A DNA stretch of 64,000 bases, from the NCBI GenBank assembly GCA_947044365.1, contig OX345639.1:539501-603500 (forward strand). Direction: 5' to 3'. Shown piece by piece: positions 16,979-30,400 of this stretch (positions are counted from its first letter, which is position 1; each line of letters starts with the position of its first letter). Position numbers and translations under genes: made by a program. Source of the DNA: Petrosia ficiformis (Eukaryota; Porifera; Demospongiae; Haplosclerida; Petrosiidae). The notes below the pieces were generated by a model that was not told where the DNA came from, made no database searches, and was given only the letters and a program-made list of their open reading frames with translations.

Positions 16979-19525
16979 ATGGAGATTACAGCAACTGGTC
17001 TACCATGTAGATCTAATCAAGTGTTATACTACTGCCCTCCAAATCCAACTCAGAATGTAATCTATTTTCAAGGTGATACTCAGGTACGTATGTTTAACAC
17101 TTCTATCAAAAGTGTTCCTCATATTTTTCATATTTCAAATAGGATTTACGAAGACACATGGAGACTCAATATGAAGAGATTAGTCGTTGGAAGAACTGGA
17201 GTCTTAATGATACGTGTTCCATTCTTCAAACCAAGTTCCCAGGGAGTGCTATCTGGATTATTCGTCCATGTACAATGTTGCGGAACCTGTTTAGTTGTTT
17301 TCATAACTTTGTTCTTAGTTCAATTGTTGGTAGGTATGTAATCACTGTTACTATAGCAACCTAATATGTTGATGACCTTTACTATGGTCATATCAATATG
17401 GAACAATAACCTCATAACCGTTCTATTAGTCGTGAATTCAATTGCTAATCACATGGCAGTTTGTGTCCTCATTCCCATTCCATCTGAATTTAATGTACTT
17501 CTGAATTCAATGCTATAATTATGTCATTCCATTGCTTCTGAATTTAATGCTAATAATATAACTATACGCTAGTGTTGTTCTAGTTCTTGGGTACTAGAAC
17601 TAATATAATTTTAGTTCTGGCCTTTTTATTTTAGTTCTAGTACCAAGAACTAGAATTGGTACTAGAACTAAAAAAATATTTTGTAAAGAACTGAAATTGG
17701 TACTAGAACTAAAAATATATTTTGTTAAGAACTAGAATTGGTATTAGAACTAAATTTTTCCAATAGAACTTTAATTAATACAGTACACTGCAAAAACTAA
17801 ATCATTAAAATAACCATTTTATTGGTTAGTACAGTTGCATGAGTTTCAATTTAGATTGTCAATTGTCATAGAGGATGTTGTGGCTACATGCATGATGTTA
17901 CTACAACATAATGTGCACCAAATATTGAAATGCATAAATTAAATTATGTGTTTACAGGTTTACAAATCCTTTTGATGGCCAGATACAATTACATATACTT
18001 TAGTATAAATTATACAAAATCTTTGACATGAAATATAAGTAGACAGCACCCTAAAATTATATAGCTTAAATTGTTATTGAATATAATTAGTACAAGTATC
18101 TATGGTATTATATGTATGTATCATGAACAACAAACTAATTGTTAAATCCTTGCAACTGTACTAATCATTAAATTAGTTATTTTAACTATTTTGTTTTTGC
18201 AGTGTATCAGAAATGCCAGTAATATAACATTTTCTTTGAAGTTGGAAGGGTACTTGTTTTGATAATGATATCGTGCACAGCTGATGAGTACCAGCAACTG
18301 GCACCATGAAACTAGTATTAAGACAATAAAACAGAACTGTAACTAGAACTAAAATTATCAAAATAAAGGTTCTGGAACTATAACTGGAACTAAAATAATG
18401 AAAATAAAGGTTCTGGAACTATAACTGGAACTAAAATAATGAAAATAAAGGTTCTGGAACTATAACTGGAACTAAAATAATGAAAATAAAGGTTCTGGAA
18501 CTATAACTGGAACTATAAACAACAACAAAAAAGTTCCAGAACTAGAACTGGAACTTTTAAAATAAATAGAACTAGAACAACACTACTATATGCCCTCATT
18601 CCCATTCCATTGCTTCTGAATTTAATGCTAATCATTATAACTATATGTCCTCATTCCCATTCCATAGGTGCACCTGAATTCAATACCAGTCATGGAGCTA
18701 TTCCTCATCTATATCTTCTTCTAAAGGACAGCATTCATCAAGCATGCCGACAAACTTCTGTGGAACTCAAAGAAAAAGACATTATTTCTTTACCTGTTCT
18801 TCTAATTGGGTTTAGTAAAGGTTGTGTTGTATTGAATCAAATACTACATGAATTAGGAAATTATATAAGTGTGACTCCTCCTGCTTTCAAGGAAGGAACA
18901 GAAATGGATAAAGAGACCTCATTATCAAAAGGTTAATACACTAATTTAATCACAGTTTTTTATAAGTTCTGAAGCACAGGCCAAATTGGCTCAACAATGT
19001 TAGTGTGTGCACCATTGGGAATGCATCTTGAGCCAACTAACAAACAGTTAATGCTGTTAGTGATAATATAATCATATTTACCTGCACCATCTGGCCCAAA
19101 GAGAGAACTCTGCAGTGCCAAATAAGAAGCTCTTTGTCCCAATGGTTCGCCATATAAGCTTATCAAAAACACTGACATATTGTATAATACCTTATTGAAT
19201 TCATACAGGGAAAAATAATGAAATCAAATCTTTCTTGAAGCAAATAAAGTCAATATACTGGTTAGACTCTGGTCATCCTGGTGAAGAAGAAGCTTGGATT
19301 AAAGACAGAGATATTCTCAGTATCTTATCTCACTTGAATCCTGAAGTATATGTTCATGTTTCTCCTCATCAGATCTGTTGTCCCAGTCGTCCTTGGATTG
19401 GTGAAGAAGAGAAAGAGTTTATCTCCATATTATTACAATTAGGTGTGTCAGTAACAGAGAAAATACATTTTGATAATGAACCTAGATCTCTCCTTAATCA
19501 TTTTAGGATCCTTAATGAATTTTAA
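16979..19525 (+). CDS. C2orf69: C2orf69 homologue (serine-hydrolase-like protein)
   Basis: Four exons (16979-17083, 17143-17329, 18668-18931, 19209-19525) join in frame to 290 residues. Blocks shared with human C2orf69 are NVIYFQGDTQ, WKNWSLNDTCSILQTKFPGS, GAPEFNT..GA..HLYLLL, LIGFSKGCVVLNQ, IYWLDSGHPG and RPWIGEEEKEF. The G-F-S-K-G pentapeptide has the G-x-S-x-G form of an alpha/beta-hydrolase nucleophile elbow. The human protein is mitochondrial and its loss causes a multisystem mitochondrial disease; its substrate is not settled. The shorter length here reflects the lack of the long disordered insert of the human protein before the GFSKG segment. The large third intron hosts a 1-kb hAT-like element. 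Confidence 0.92.
17570..18585. mobile_element. hAT-like element built of TTCTAG-type repeats
   Basis: Ends TAGTGTTGTTCTAGTTC and GAACTAGAACAACACTA are perfect inverses. The flanks CTATACGC (17562-17569) and CTATATGC (18586-18593) are an 8-bp duplication with one mismatch. The interior begins and ends with tandem copies of the terminal motif, including a 41-bp unit (GGTTCTGGAACTATAACTGG...) repeated four times at 18378-18515. No transposase. Confidence 0.8.
18965..19160. repeat. Dispersed repeat, copy 1 (C2orf69 intron)
   Basis: About 190 bp in the last intron of the C2orf69 homologue, strongly similar and in the same orientation to 23120-23292. Shared blocks include AATGCTGTTAGTGA, AATATAATCATA and CAGTGCCAAATAAGAAGCTC. 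No coding function recognised. Confidence 0.75.
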
Positions 19526-19788
19526 ACTTTATTATAACAAGATGTATGAGATAGATAGATGGATAGATAGATTGATAGATAGATTGATAGATAGATAGAT
19601 AGATAGATAGATATAATTATGAATGAACTCCATACAATTGCAACATTAATATAATTACATGTGGTTCTGTTTATAATTATGGTGATTGTCATCTGACAAG
19701 TGGTCACATGATACAGTTCTTATTAGTAGGGTAATTCTCATGTGACTAGTGGTCATGTGAGCGAAATAAAAATCAGGTTAATTAGTAT
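19526..19788. other. Intergenic between convergent genes, with (GATA)n
   Basis: A (GATA)n run at 19551-19612 is followed by two imperfect copies of a CTCATGTGACTAGTGGTCA-like segment (19688-19760). No gene. Confidence 0.6.
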
Positions 19789-20147
19789 TTAGAAATCCTG
19801 TTCATATGATAATGTTTGTCTATTACTGGCTGGTCTTTTCCTGCTGGGAATGTCTAATGAAGATACTTCCATGCCAGCAGCTACGAAATAGATACAAATA
19901 TTATTATTAATATACATACATAATAATATTTATAGTAAATACAACCAACACACCTATTCTATTCCAAGGTTTGTAAACTGCATCAGGTGGTAACTCTATA
20001 AATCCATTCTCTTCACTAGCAAATTCAATCCATACCTCTGCCCCATGAATCATGCCTTTGTTCATCTGAATATGAAGTGTATGTACATGTATGAATGTAC
20101 ATATGTGTATGTATATACTACAAGTACATGTACATATATACAATATG

Positions 20148-20178
<31 letters not shown>

Positions 20179-22503
20179 ATACTATAAGTACATGTACGTA
20201 TATATAATATGTACATGTGTGTGTGTGTATATACTGTAAGTACATGTACATATATACAATATGTACATGTGTCAGTGTGTATGTGTGAAGGTGTATTCAT
20301 TACCTCTCTCTGCACTGTTTTTGCAATTTGTGGAGTGTTGAATGTGACAAATGCTTCACTGGAAGAATATACAATTCACAATTAATTTGTTACTCTACAT
20401 TACATAAATATACCTTTGATTTCTAATCTTGACATTTCTTACCTCACCAAACCTTGAGAAGGCAATCTTGAGCGCTTCTTCAAGTAAGAAACATTCTCTC
20501 CATTCAACATGTATAGTGCATTCCTAATAAGGTAATGTAAATATAGATCGGCCAACCCCATGTGTGTGTGTGTGTGTGTGTTATTAACAGTTAATCTCTT
20601 CTATTAGTATATTACATGAAGAGTGTGTTCTTTATGAGTATGTAGATATATAATGCACTATCTTCTAGTTAGTTACCAGTTTACCATCATGCTTATGATC
20701 AGCAGAAGATGATAAAATATGGAATATACAAAATATCTTATCTAACCTTTGTGGAAGAGGTTTCTACTTGTGACGATGTTTCTGTTTTCACTTCATCAAG
20801 TGATCGAGTTTCTCCAATCTTTTTGGGAATTTTATCTGCAGAAAAATAAAATCATGTTTATGTATATGTGTGTGTTGTATTTGGTTGCTGAGTGCATTAA
20901 TCAATGACATACGTTTAGTAACATCTTCAGAGGATTTCACAAATCTATAAAGAATGAATTGATAGATGAATATCAAATTATCAATAGGTGAATGAGTGAA
21001 TGGATAGATAAATGGATAGATGAATGAAGCAATGGATAGCAAATGAATAGATAATAGATGAATCAATGAGTGGATAAATGAATGAATGATAGATAGACGA
21101 ATGAATAGATGGATAGATGAATGAATGGATAGATGAATTAATGAGTGGATAGATGGATGAATGAATGGATGAATGAATAATAGATAGACAAATGAATGGA
21201 TGGATAGATATATGAATGAATGGATAGATGGATGAATAGATAGATGGATGAATGGATAGATGGAAAAAGAAATCATACCGACTGTAGAGCTGTTTCACTT
21301 CCTCAGGTTTCAATACTGGTTTAGGCTACAACAGTACATTTGAGCACAGAGACAATGATAATAATATACTAACTTTAAATGGAGGAGGGTGTTGAGTTGA
21401 AGTATCACTGGAAGATGAGGAATTGTAAATAGAAGGAAGTGATGAAGCTGTTCTTTTAGCTGGGGGAGGAGGATTACCCTGCAAGATTAACTAACTAATT
21501 TGCAAGAGATATTATATGGATGAAATAAGAGAAAGATTATGAATAAATGAACGGATAGATGGACGTATAGATAGACAGATGAATGGACAGATGTACAATT
21601 AGTGTCCATGCTAATTATGTTATTCACATCTCCATTTATAATATACCTGTCAATTGAACACTGATGTATTTATTAATACTAGAATGTCTTAATATATAAT
21701 TATTATACATACATAGTTACATACACAAATACAAATCATATATGTACATACGTACATGAACTTTTAAACCTCACTCGATTGATGCCTTCTCCAACTCTTT
21801 TAAAACCAGTAACTTTCTTTTGTGCCAGTTTATTGACAAGATTCAATTTCTTGTAATAAGGATAAATTAACTTAAATTCATTGTATATATATATATATAT
21901 ATATATATTGAATGCATGTACATATAGTAATAATCACATTATCACACATACATACAATTAAAAGTACAGATGACGTGAAATCTATCATATAATAAATTAG
22001 TTAAGATCTGATGCCTGGCTGCTATATAAATTATACGTACTGCATAATAATATAGGATATATATACATACCCCTGCTTCAACTAGCTTTTTAGCAGCTGC
22101 AAGGGCCTCTTTTGGGTTTGTTATTTCTAATAAATAACACAATAATAATAATAAAGATCATAAAAGTGAATAAATAAACACAATAATCATGAATATGAAT
22201 AAATAAACAGTGATTATTAGACCACACCTACTACCACACCTTTATTATCTTGTGAGCCTGTTCCAGCTGCAGATTTTGGTGTTTTTAAAGGACCAATAAC
22301 TGCTTGTAGACTTCCATGAGACGAAGAAACACCTTTACTTCCCAACTGCTTCAGTTCTTTAGTCTAAGAGATGTTTAAAGTCACAGTTGTGAGAGTATAT
22401 GTATATATTTATATATATATCTACAAACCTTTTCTTGTAGCTTAGTAAATCTTTTGCGAAGTGCTTTTTCTTCGCTTGTCAGTTGTACAGGGTAAAGAAC
22501 CAT
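19789..22503 (-). CDS. NELFE: Negative elongation factor E (NELF-E)
   Basis: Read on the minus strand from ATG 22503. Exon 1 (22429-22503) gives MVLYPVQLTSEEKALRKRF, matching the N-terminus of human NELF-E. Exon 2 (22240-22363) gives TKELKQLGSKG and a Ser/Pro-rich piece. Later exons give ITNPKEALAAAKKLVEAG (near 22075-22130), GFKRVGEGINRVR (near 21775), PPPPAKRTASSLPSIYNSSS (near 21395-21475), PVLKPEEVKQLYSR (near 21280-21325) and the C-terminal RRM. The RRM runs from VEWRECFLLEEALKIAFSRF (near 20440-20515) through SEAFVTFNTPQIAK to GAEVWIEF. The protein ends RKRPASNRQTLSYEQDF, stop 19789-19791. NELF-E is the RNA-binding subunit of NELF, which pauses RNA polymerase II near promoters. The Arg-Asp (RD) repeat of vertebrate NELF-E is absent. 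Several introns hold satellites. Confidence 0.9.
20075..20290 (+). repeat. GTACATGT/(TG)n minisatellite in NELFE intron
   Basis: Three copies of a roughly 65-bp unit containing AAGTACATGTACATATATAC and a (TG)n run. Confidence 0.8.
20960..21262 (+). repeat. Degenerate GATA/GAATGGATA microsatellite in NELFE intron
   Basis: Irregular repeats of ATGGATAGATGAATGA; open frames over it are artefacts. Confidence 0.85.
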
Positions 22504-22653
22504 TGTCTACCTATTTCTTCTCTTCATACAGGTTCAGACAACAGAGAAACAACAGCCATCCAAGTTTGATGGGCATTAATTAGAGCAACACCCACGTGGG
22601 GAGGGAAGTTTGCTACATTGCTAAGCAACAAAGAATACCTCTCTTTTGACGAA
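22504..22653. promoter_or_regulatory. Divergent promoter region NELFE/QTRT2
   Basis: 150 bp between the two start codons, holding both promoters and leaders. No TATA box is obvious. Confidence 0.5.
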
Positions 22654-25446
<2,793 letters not shown>

Positions 25447-25536
25447 TAACACACTCAAAGTTGATTTTTTTTAATATTTTTAGAATTATTCACAAGAAAA
25501 CTTTTCTATGAAAAATTTAGTAAATTAAATTGTCTT

Positions 25537-27357
25537 CTAATAATTCATTTGGTGATCATTTTTAATCAAATCTGATGCTCTCTCGGCCACCATAATGACT
25601 GGAGCATTAGTGTTCCCAGATGTGATTTCTGGTATCACAGATGCATCTACCACACGAAGATTCTTGATCCCTCTCACACGTAGATGTGGATCCACAACTG
25701 CCTCTTTGTCTGTATGCTGTCCCATTCTACAGGTCCCAACAGGATGATATTCAGTTACAGCTGTTTGACGTATGTACCAACGCCAGAAATCATCAGAGTC
25801 TGTTGGATAAGGACTCCTAGCATCCAGTATTGGACAATGTATTGATATATTAGAATAAACAGAAGTGTTAAGAAGTTTCTGAACAAATCGAACACTTTTT
25901 AACAAGACCTCAACATCTTCAGGATCTTGCAGATAGTTTGGAGAGATGTGTGGAGGCAACCACGGCCATTGCAGTTGTAATTTTATATCTCCTTTGCTTT
26001 TGGGGCGTAACAAAGTAGGAGTCAAGAGGAAGCCACTTGCTGATGAGTCTATATGTTCCACTTGAGGACCAAAAAATGTTTTAGCCAACAGAGGGATTAA
26101 ATTAAAGTCACCAGCAGCTCTAAAATTAGGTGGACCTCCAACATAAAGTAATTGGATATCGGGTCGTTTATCTTTTGCTCTGTCTGTTCTAAAAACTATT
26201 TGGGCTTCAATTGGACTTATAGCCAACATGCCTTCTGTAAAGAACATGTATTGAAGGGTGCTAGCAAAAGATTTCCCATACTCTTTTGTTATCGTAAGAC
26301 CACTATTTTTTGGAATATCTGGTGTTAGAAAGGCCATTGGAAGTAACAGATGATCCTCGAGATTTTGTCCAACTGGTAAATCTTGAATAACTTGAATTCC
26401 AGCATCTTGCAAGTGATCTGCAGGACCTATACCGGTTTGTAAAAGTATATGAGGTGAACCTATTGATCCAGCTGATAATATCACTTCCTTTCTTGCCCTT
26501 ACAACTCGCTCTTCATTTGTTTTTTCATCTCTTAATCGCACACCAACTGCTTTGTCACCTTCCATTTCTACATTAGTGACATGTGAATTAAGGAGGAGGA
26601 ACAGATTCTCCCTGTAACGAGCTGGATGTAGATAAGCTTTGGCAGTACTACAACGTTCACCATCTTCTATAGTGAACTGAAGATAACTAGCCCCTTCTTG
26701 TTTTTCTCCATTAGGATCACTTTCATTAAATCCAATTTCTTTAGCAGCGGATATAAACCAGTTTGCTCCAGAAGTTATGAATCTTGCCTCGTCAACAGTT
26801 AGCGGTCCGTCAGTGCCATGATAATTCAAATCTCCTTTAGATCCTCTCCAATTCTCAGCTTTCTTGAAGTAAGGTAGTACGTTCTTCCAATTCCATCCAT
26901 CACCCCCATAGATCTGTTCCCAGCGATCATAATCAATTGAATTACCTCTAATGTACAACATTGCATTAATGGAGGATGTCCCTCCCAACACTTTACCCCG
27001 AGGCCATTTTGATCTTTGTTTCCTCAAAGCAAAACTTGAATGCATTTGTGGAACTGTTTCAAACTGCCAGTCTACTGCAGTACGTTGTAACTCTACACAA
27101 CCCATAGGTACGTGTATATGATGATGGCTATCCATACCACCACTCTCTATCAATAGTACAGTAACATTTGGGTCTTCAGACAGTCTATTGGCCAGAACAC
27201 AACCAGCAGAACCTGCACCAACTATGATAAAATCATATTCCTTATGGTGACCTATTCTCAGTATAGTTTTACTTGGGTTCCATAATCCTATTCGTACCAA
27301 ATGATAGAGAAATAGTAAAATAAATACAACCCTGCTGGAAACCATTTTGGGTGACAA
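25537..27357 (-). CDS. GMC-family FAD oxidoreductase (choline dehydrogenase-like), intronless
   Basis: A single open frame of 606 residues. A hydrophobic segment at residues 9-21 suggests a signal peptide or membrane anchor. The dinucleotide-binding motif GAGSAG is at 47-52. GMC signature 1 is around 119-138 (PRGKVLGGTSSIN). Signature 2 is GSIGSPHILLQTGIGP. The catalytic His is in EYHPVGTCRMG (His about 538), and the C-terminal FAD block is ITSGNTNAPVIM. GMC enzymes oxidise alcohols such as choline, glucose or ecdysone. The sequence is closest in style to the choline dehydrogenase/alcohol dehydrogenase branch, but the substrate cannot be read from the sequence. The absence of introns contrasts with the neighbouring genes on both sides. 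Start: first Met, with a second at residue 5. Confidence 0.9.
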   Translation of the reverse strand: MSPKMVSSRVVFILLFLYHLVRIGLWNPSKTILRIGHHKEYDFIIVGAGSAGCVLANRLSEDPNVTVLLIESGGMDSHHHIHVPMGCVELQRTAVDWQFETVPQMHSSFALRKQRSKWPRGKVLGGTSSINAMLYIRGNSIDYDRWEQIYGGDGWNWKNVLPYFKKAENWRGSKGDLNYHGTDGPLTVDEARFITSGANWFISAAKEIGFNESDPNGEKQEGASYLQFTIEDGERCSTAKAYLHPARYRENLFLLLNSHVTNVEMEGDKAVGVRLRDEKTNEERVVRARKEVILSAGSIGSPHILLQTGIGPADHLQDAGIQVIQDLPVGQNLEDHLLLPMAFLTPDIPKNSGLTITKEYGKSFASTLQYMFFTEGMLAISPIEAQIVFRTDRAKDKRPDIQLLYVGGPPNFRAAGDFNLIPLLAKTFFGPQVEHIDSSASGFLLTPTLLRPKSKGDIKLQLQWPWLPPHISPNYLQDPEDVEVLLKSVRFVQKLLNTSVYSNISIHCPILDARSPYPTDSDDFWRWYIRQTAVTEYHPVGTCRMGQHTDKEAVVDPHLRVRGIKNLRVVDASVIPEITSGNTNAPVIMVAERASDLIKNDHQMNY

Positions 27358-27446
27358 AATTTATTAATTAAAAAATTGATAATAAATTCAGCAAAATTTG
27401 AATTTGAGTTTTAGTAAATAAATTTAAATGAGTTTCAGCAAAGAGT

Positions 27447-30400
27447 TTAATCCCTCAAATGACCCTACAGAATATTAATTGAATGTAAACAAATGAATAA
27501 ACAAACATTTGCTTACCTTAATAGCACCATCAATATTAATCACATCTAGAAGGAATGTATCATGACCATAAATAGATGTTAATTCGTAATATGAAACTTT
27601 AGGATTCCCTGTAATCAACAGAGAAATAATTGTTATTTGTTGGTACTCTTAATTTGTGGGTACTCTTAAGGCCACTTAACACAAAGCAATATTCAGGCAT
27701 CTTTGTAGCATGCTACAATTTCATGCTACAAATCTGCCTGAGCCTATAGCAAGCAGAAAAAAGTCGTCTTTGCAATCTAACCTGCTTCTTTTAGTAATGA
27801 CGCCATTTGTCTTTGTTGTACAATAGGAAATAATATGTCTGAAGTAACACCTAATATCTGACACAAAAAATCAAATGGTTACTTGAGAGACATAATACCA
27901 TCTCTTACTAAAGTTGGGCACTTGATTCTAGCTACCCCTTCTAGTAGGGAAGGATAGCCTTCACCCATATTGAATAAATCCATAGCCTAGAAAAAATGAA
28001 ATAGATAATAATTTTGGTCTTCCAGTTGAACCTACTGTTGACAGACTGTCTTAATAGCTGCCTGACAATTAGTAGTCAATTACATGTACATTTGATATTT
28101 AGCAGGTACAGCTGTTAAGTAAAGCATGGTCAATGAAGTGAAAAATGTGGTGTATTGCGATATCAGTTGTATACTTTTTGGCTCTGAATTAATATTTTCA
28201 TTTTAGTTCTGTTCTAGTTCTAGTTCACAATCTAAAAATTGTTTTTGTTATGATTTAGTTCCGGTTCTAAGCTTCAAATACTTTTTAGTTATAGTTAGTT
28301 CTGAGAACTAAAATTGACAAGTGGTACTAAAAGTGGCTTTTAGTTTTAGTACCGATAGAACTAAAACAACACTAATATCTATGTGTCGTATGTAATACTA
28401 CATATTCTATTTAGCTGCACAAATAATACCACATGTTCTATTTGGCGACATACGCAAATCATTGCTGACAATTGTCACTAGCTCAACTTGCCCCACAATT
28501 TTTCTAGTTACATGTGTATAATGTAATTGAATAGAACAAATACCTTGGATATATACAGCAGTGAGTTTGGATCATAGCTGGTACAAAATTTTTCTCCCTG
28601 GATAATTAGATACATATACATTAATAATATGTACATGAGTGCATACCTGTTTCTCCAAATAAGTTTCTATAAGAAAATCTGGACAGAAATCAGGTGTTTT
28701 TGATTCGTCAGCTCTCTTGTTACCAAATCGTTCTTCCCATTCAGGTCCACTCCTGTAAGATATTGTAGCCAACTCTCTTGCATGTTGCATACCCATGACA
28801 GGGAAAGATGTCCCATAATAGTGGCCCTGTTTCCATCCTGGATCAGCCATTATAACACGTCTCTGTACATACCTCATTGCAATGGAAGATGGATGCGACT
28901 TGACACAGCTTGAAATACTGATGATCCTGCAAGTTGATAACTATTATTACAAGGAGCACTGCACCTTTGAAGGGTACTAGCTACTAATTCCATAACTATT
29001 TTATTTGCGTTTGACAGCCATCAGCTACTAATTCAATAACTGCACTGCACTTTTAAGGGTTTCACAGCCATCAGCTCATTAACTATTTCAATAATTTTTT
29101 ACAGCTTTTGAAGTATAGTGTCACTGCTTACTACCATCAATAAAGATAGCCATAAGAATTGATCTTTGCCCAAATAGGCCGAGTTATTATAAACATTCTG
29201 CTTGTCTATTGCTATGTTTTAACTAAGAACATTGATAGTTCATACAAGGTACTAGCAAACTTCCTGCCACATAATCAATAGAATACTTACTAATAACAAA
29301 CTTGCCTGCCAACTCTCTCTGGAAACAAAGCGGCAGCCATATTTGCTTGCATTCCTCCCAGTGACGCACCAATGGAGGTATGTAATCTTTGTATTCCTAA
29401 ATCATCCAACAGGAGAAACTGTGCTGTTACAATATCCTCAACAGTAGTTAATGGGAATGTTGTTCCATACTCTATACCAGTATTGGGATTTTTAGCTGAA
29501 GGGCCACTATAGAATGAGTCACATATAATTGTAGTGTCAATGTGTAAAGGGGACCTTTGGAATGTTTACCCTTCAATGCTTGCTGTCTAGCTACTCTGAA
29601 TTAGTATCTAATTGAAACAATATTGGCTCTTCTTGGATATCATATTTAGTAAACTAGCCAGTTTGAGTATTTGATCAATAAATTAGTTATTTTAACTATG
29701 GTTTTGCAATGAGATAACCATAGTATCTGGTGATCCCTACTGTTTAGTTTAGTCTTGCAAATGATTTAGTTTAGTTTTAGTTAGTTAAGAGTGTTGAAGA
29801 CATATTTTAGTTTTTCACAAGATTTAGTTTTAGTTATAGTTAACTGAAAGTAAAATGGGATAACTAAAAGGGGTTTTAGATTTAGTTTTAGTTCACTAAC
29901 ACAACGCTACTACTTACATGCAGAATGCAAATAGTTTGTTATTATTATTATTATTATTATTATTGTTATTATTTTTATTTTTTGTTGTTGTTCAATTTAC
30001 GTTGTTCCATAGCAGCCACTGAGTACATTGGTACAAATGACAAAGAAGTTGTTAGTATCTAAAGCTGCTCCAGGTCCTATTATCTGCTCCCACCAGCCTG
30101 GACTAGAATTGTTCTAAAATTAAATAAAACGATGATTAATGTTTTTCGACGTTAGTAAACAAGGAGTAAATTACAATGCAATGTATTACTATTACCTTAA
30201 ACATCAGTACATGATTACTATTACTATTACCTTAAACATCAGTACATGATTACTATTACTATTACTGTCTAAGTCAGTGCTACTGTTATGGATTACTATA
30301 GCATTGAGGATTCTTTGAAATCCTGTCACGTTTTAAACTAAATGACCATTGTATTTAATGTTCATAATTTTGTCAAAAACAGAATCAGCATCTTTCTGGC

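Noticed and set aside
19001..19178. 72-residue minus-strand frame in a C2orf69 intron
   Set aside because: It lies in the dispersed intronic repeat; the second copy at 23120 does not preserve the frame.
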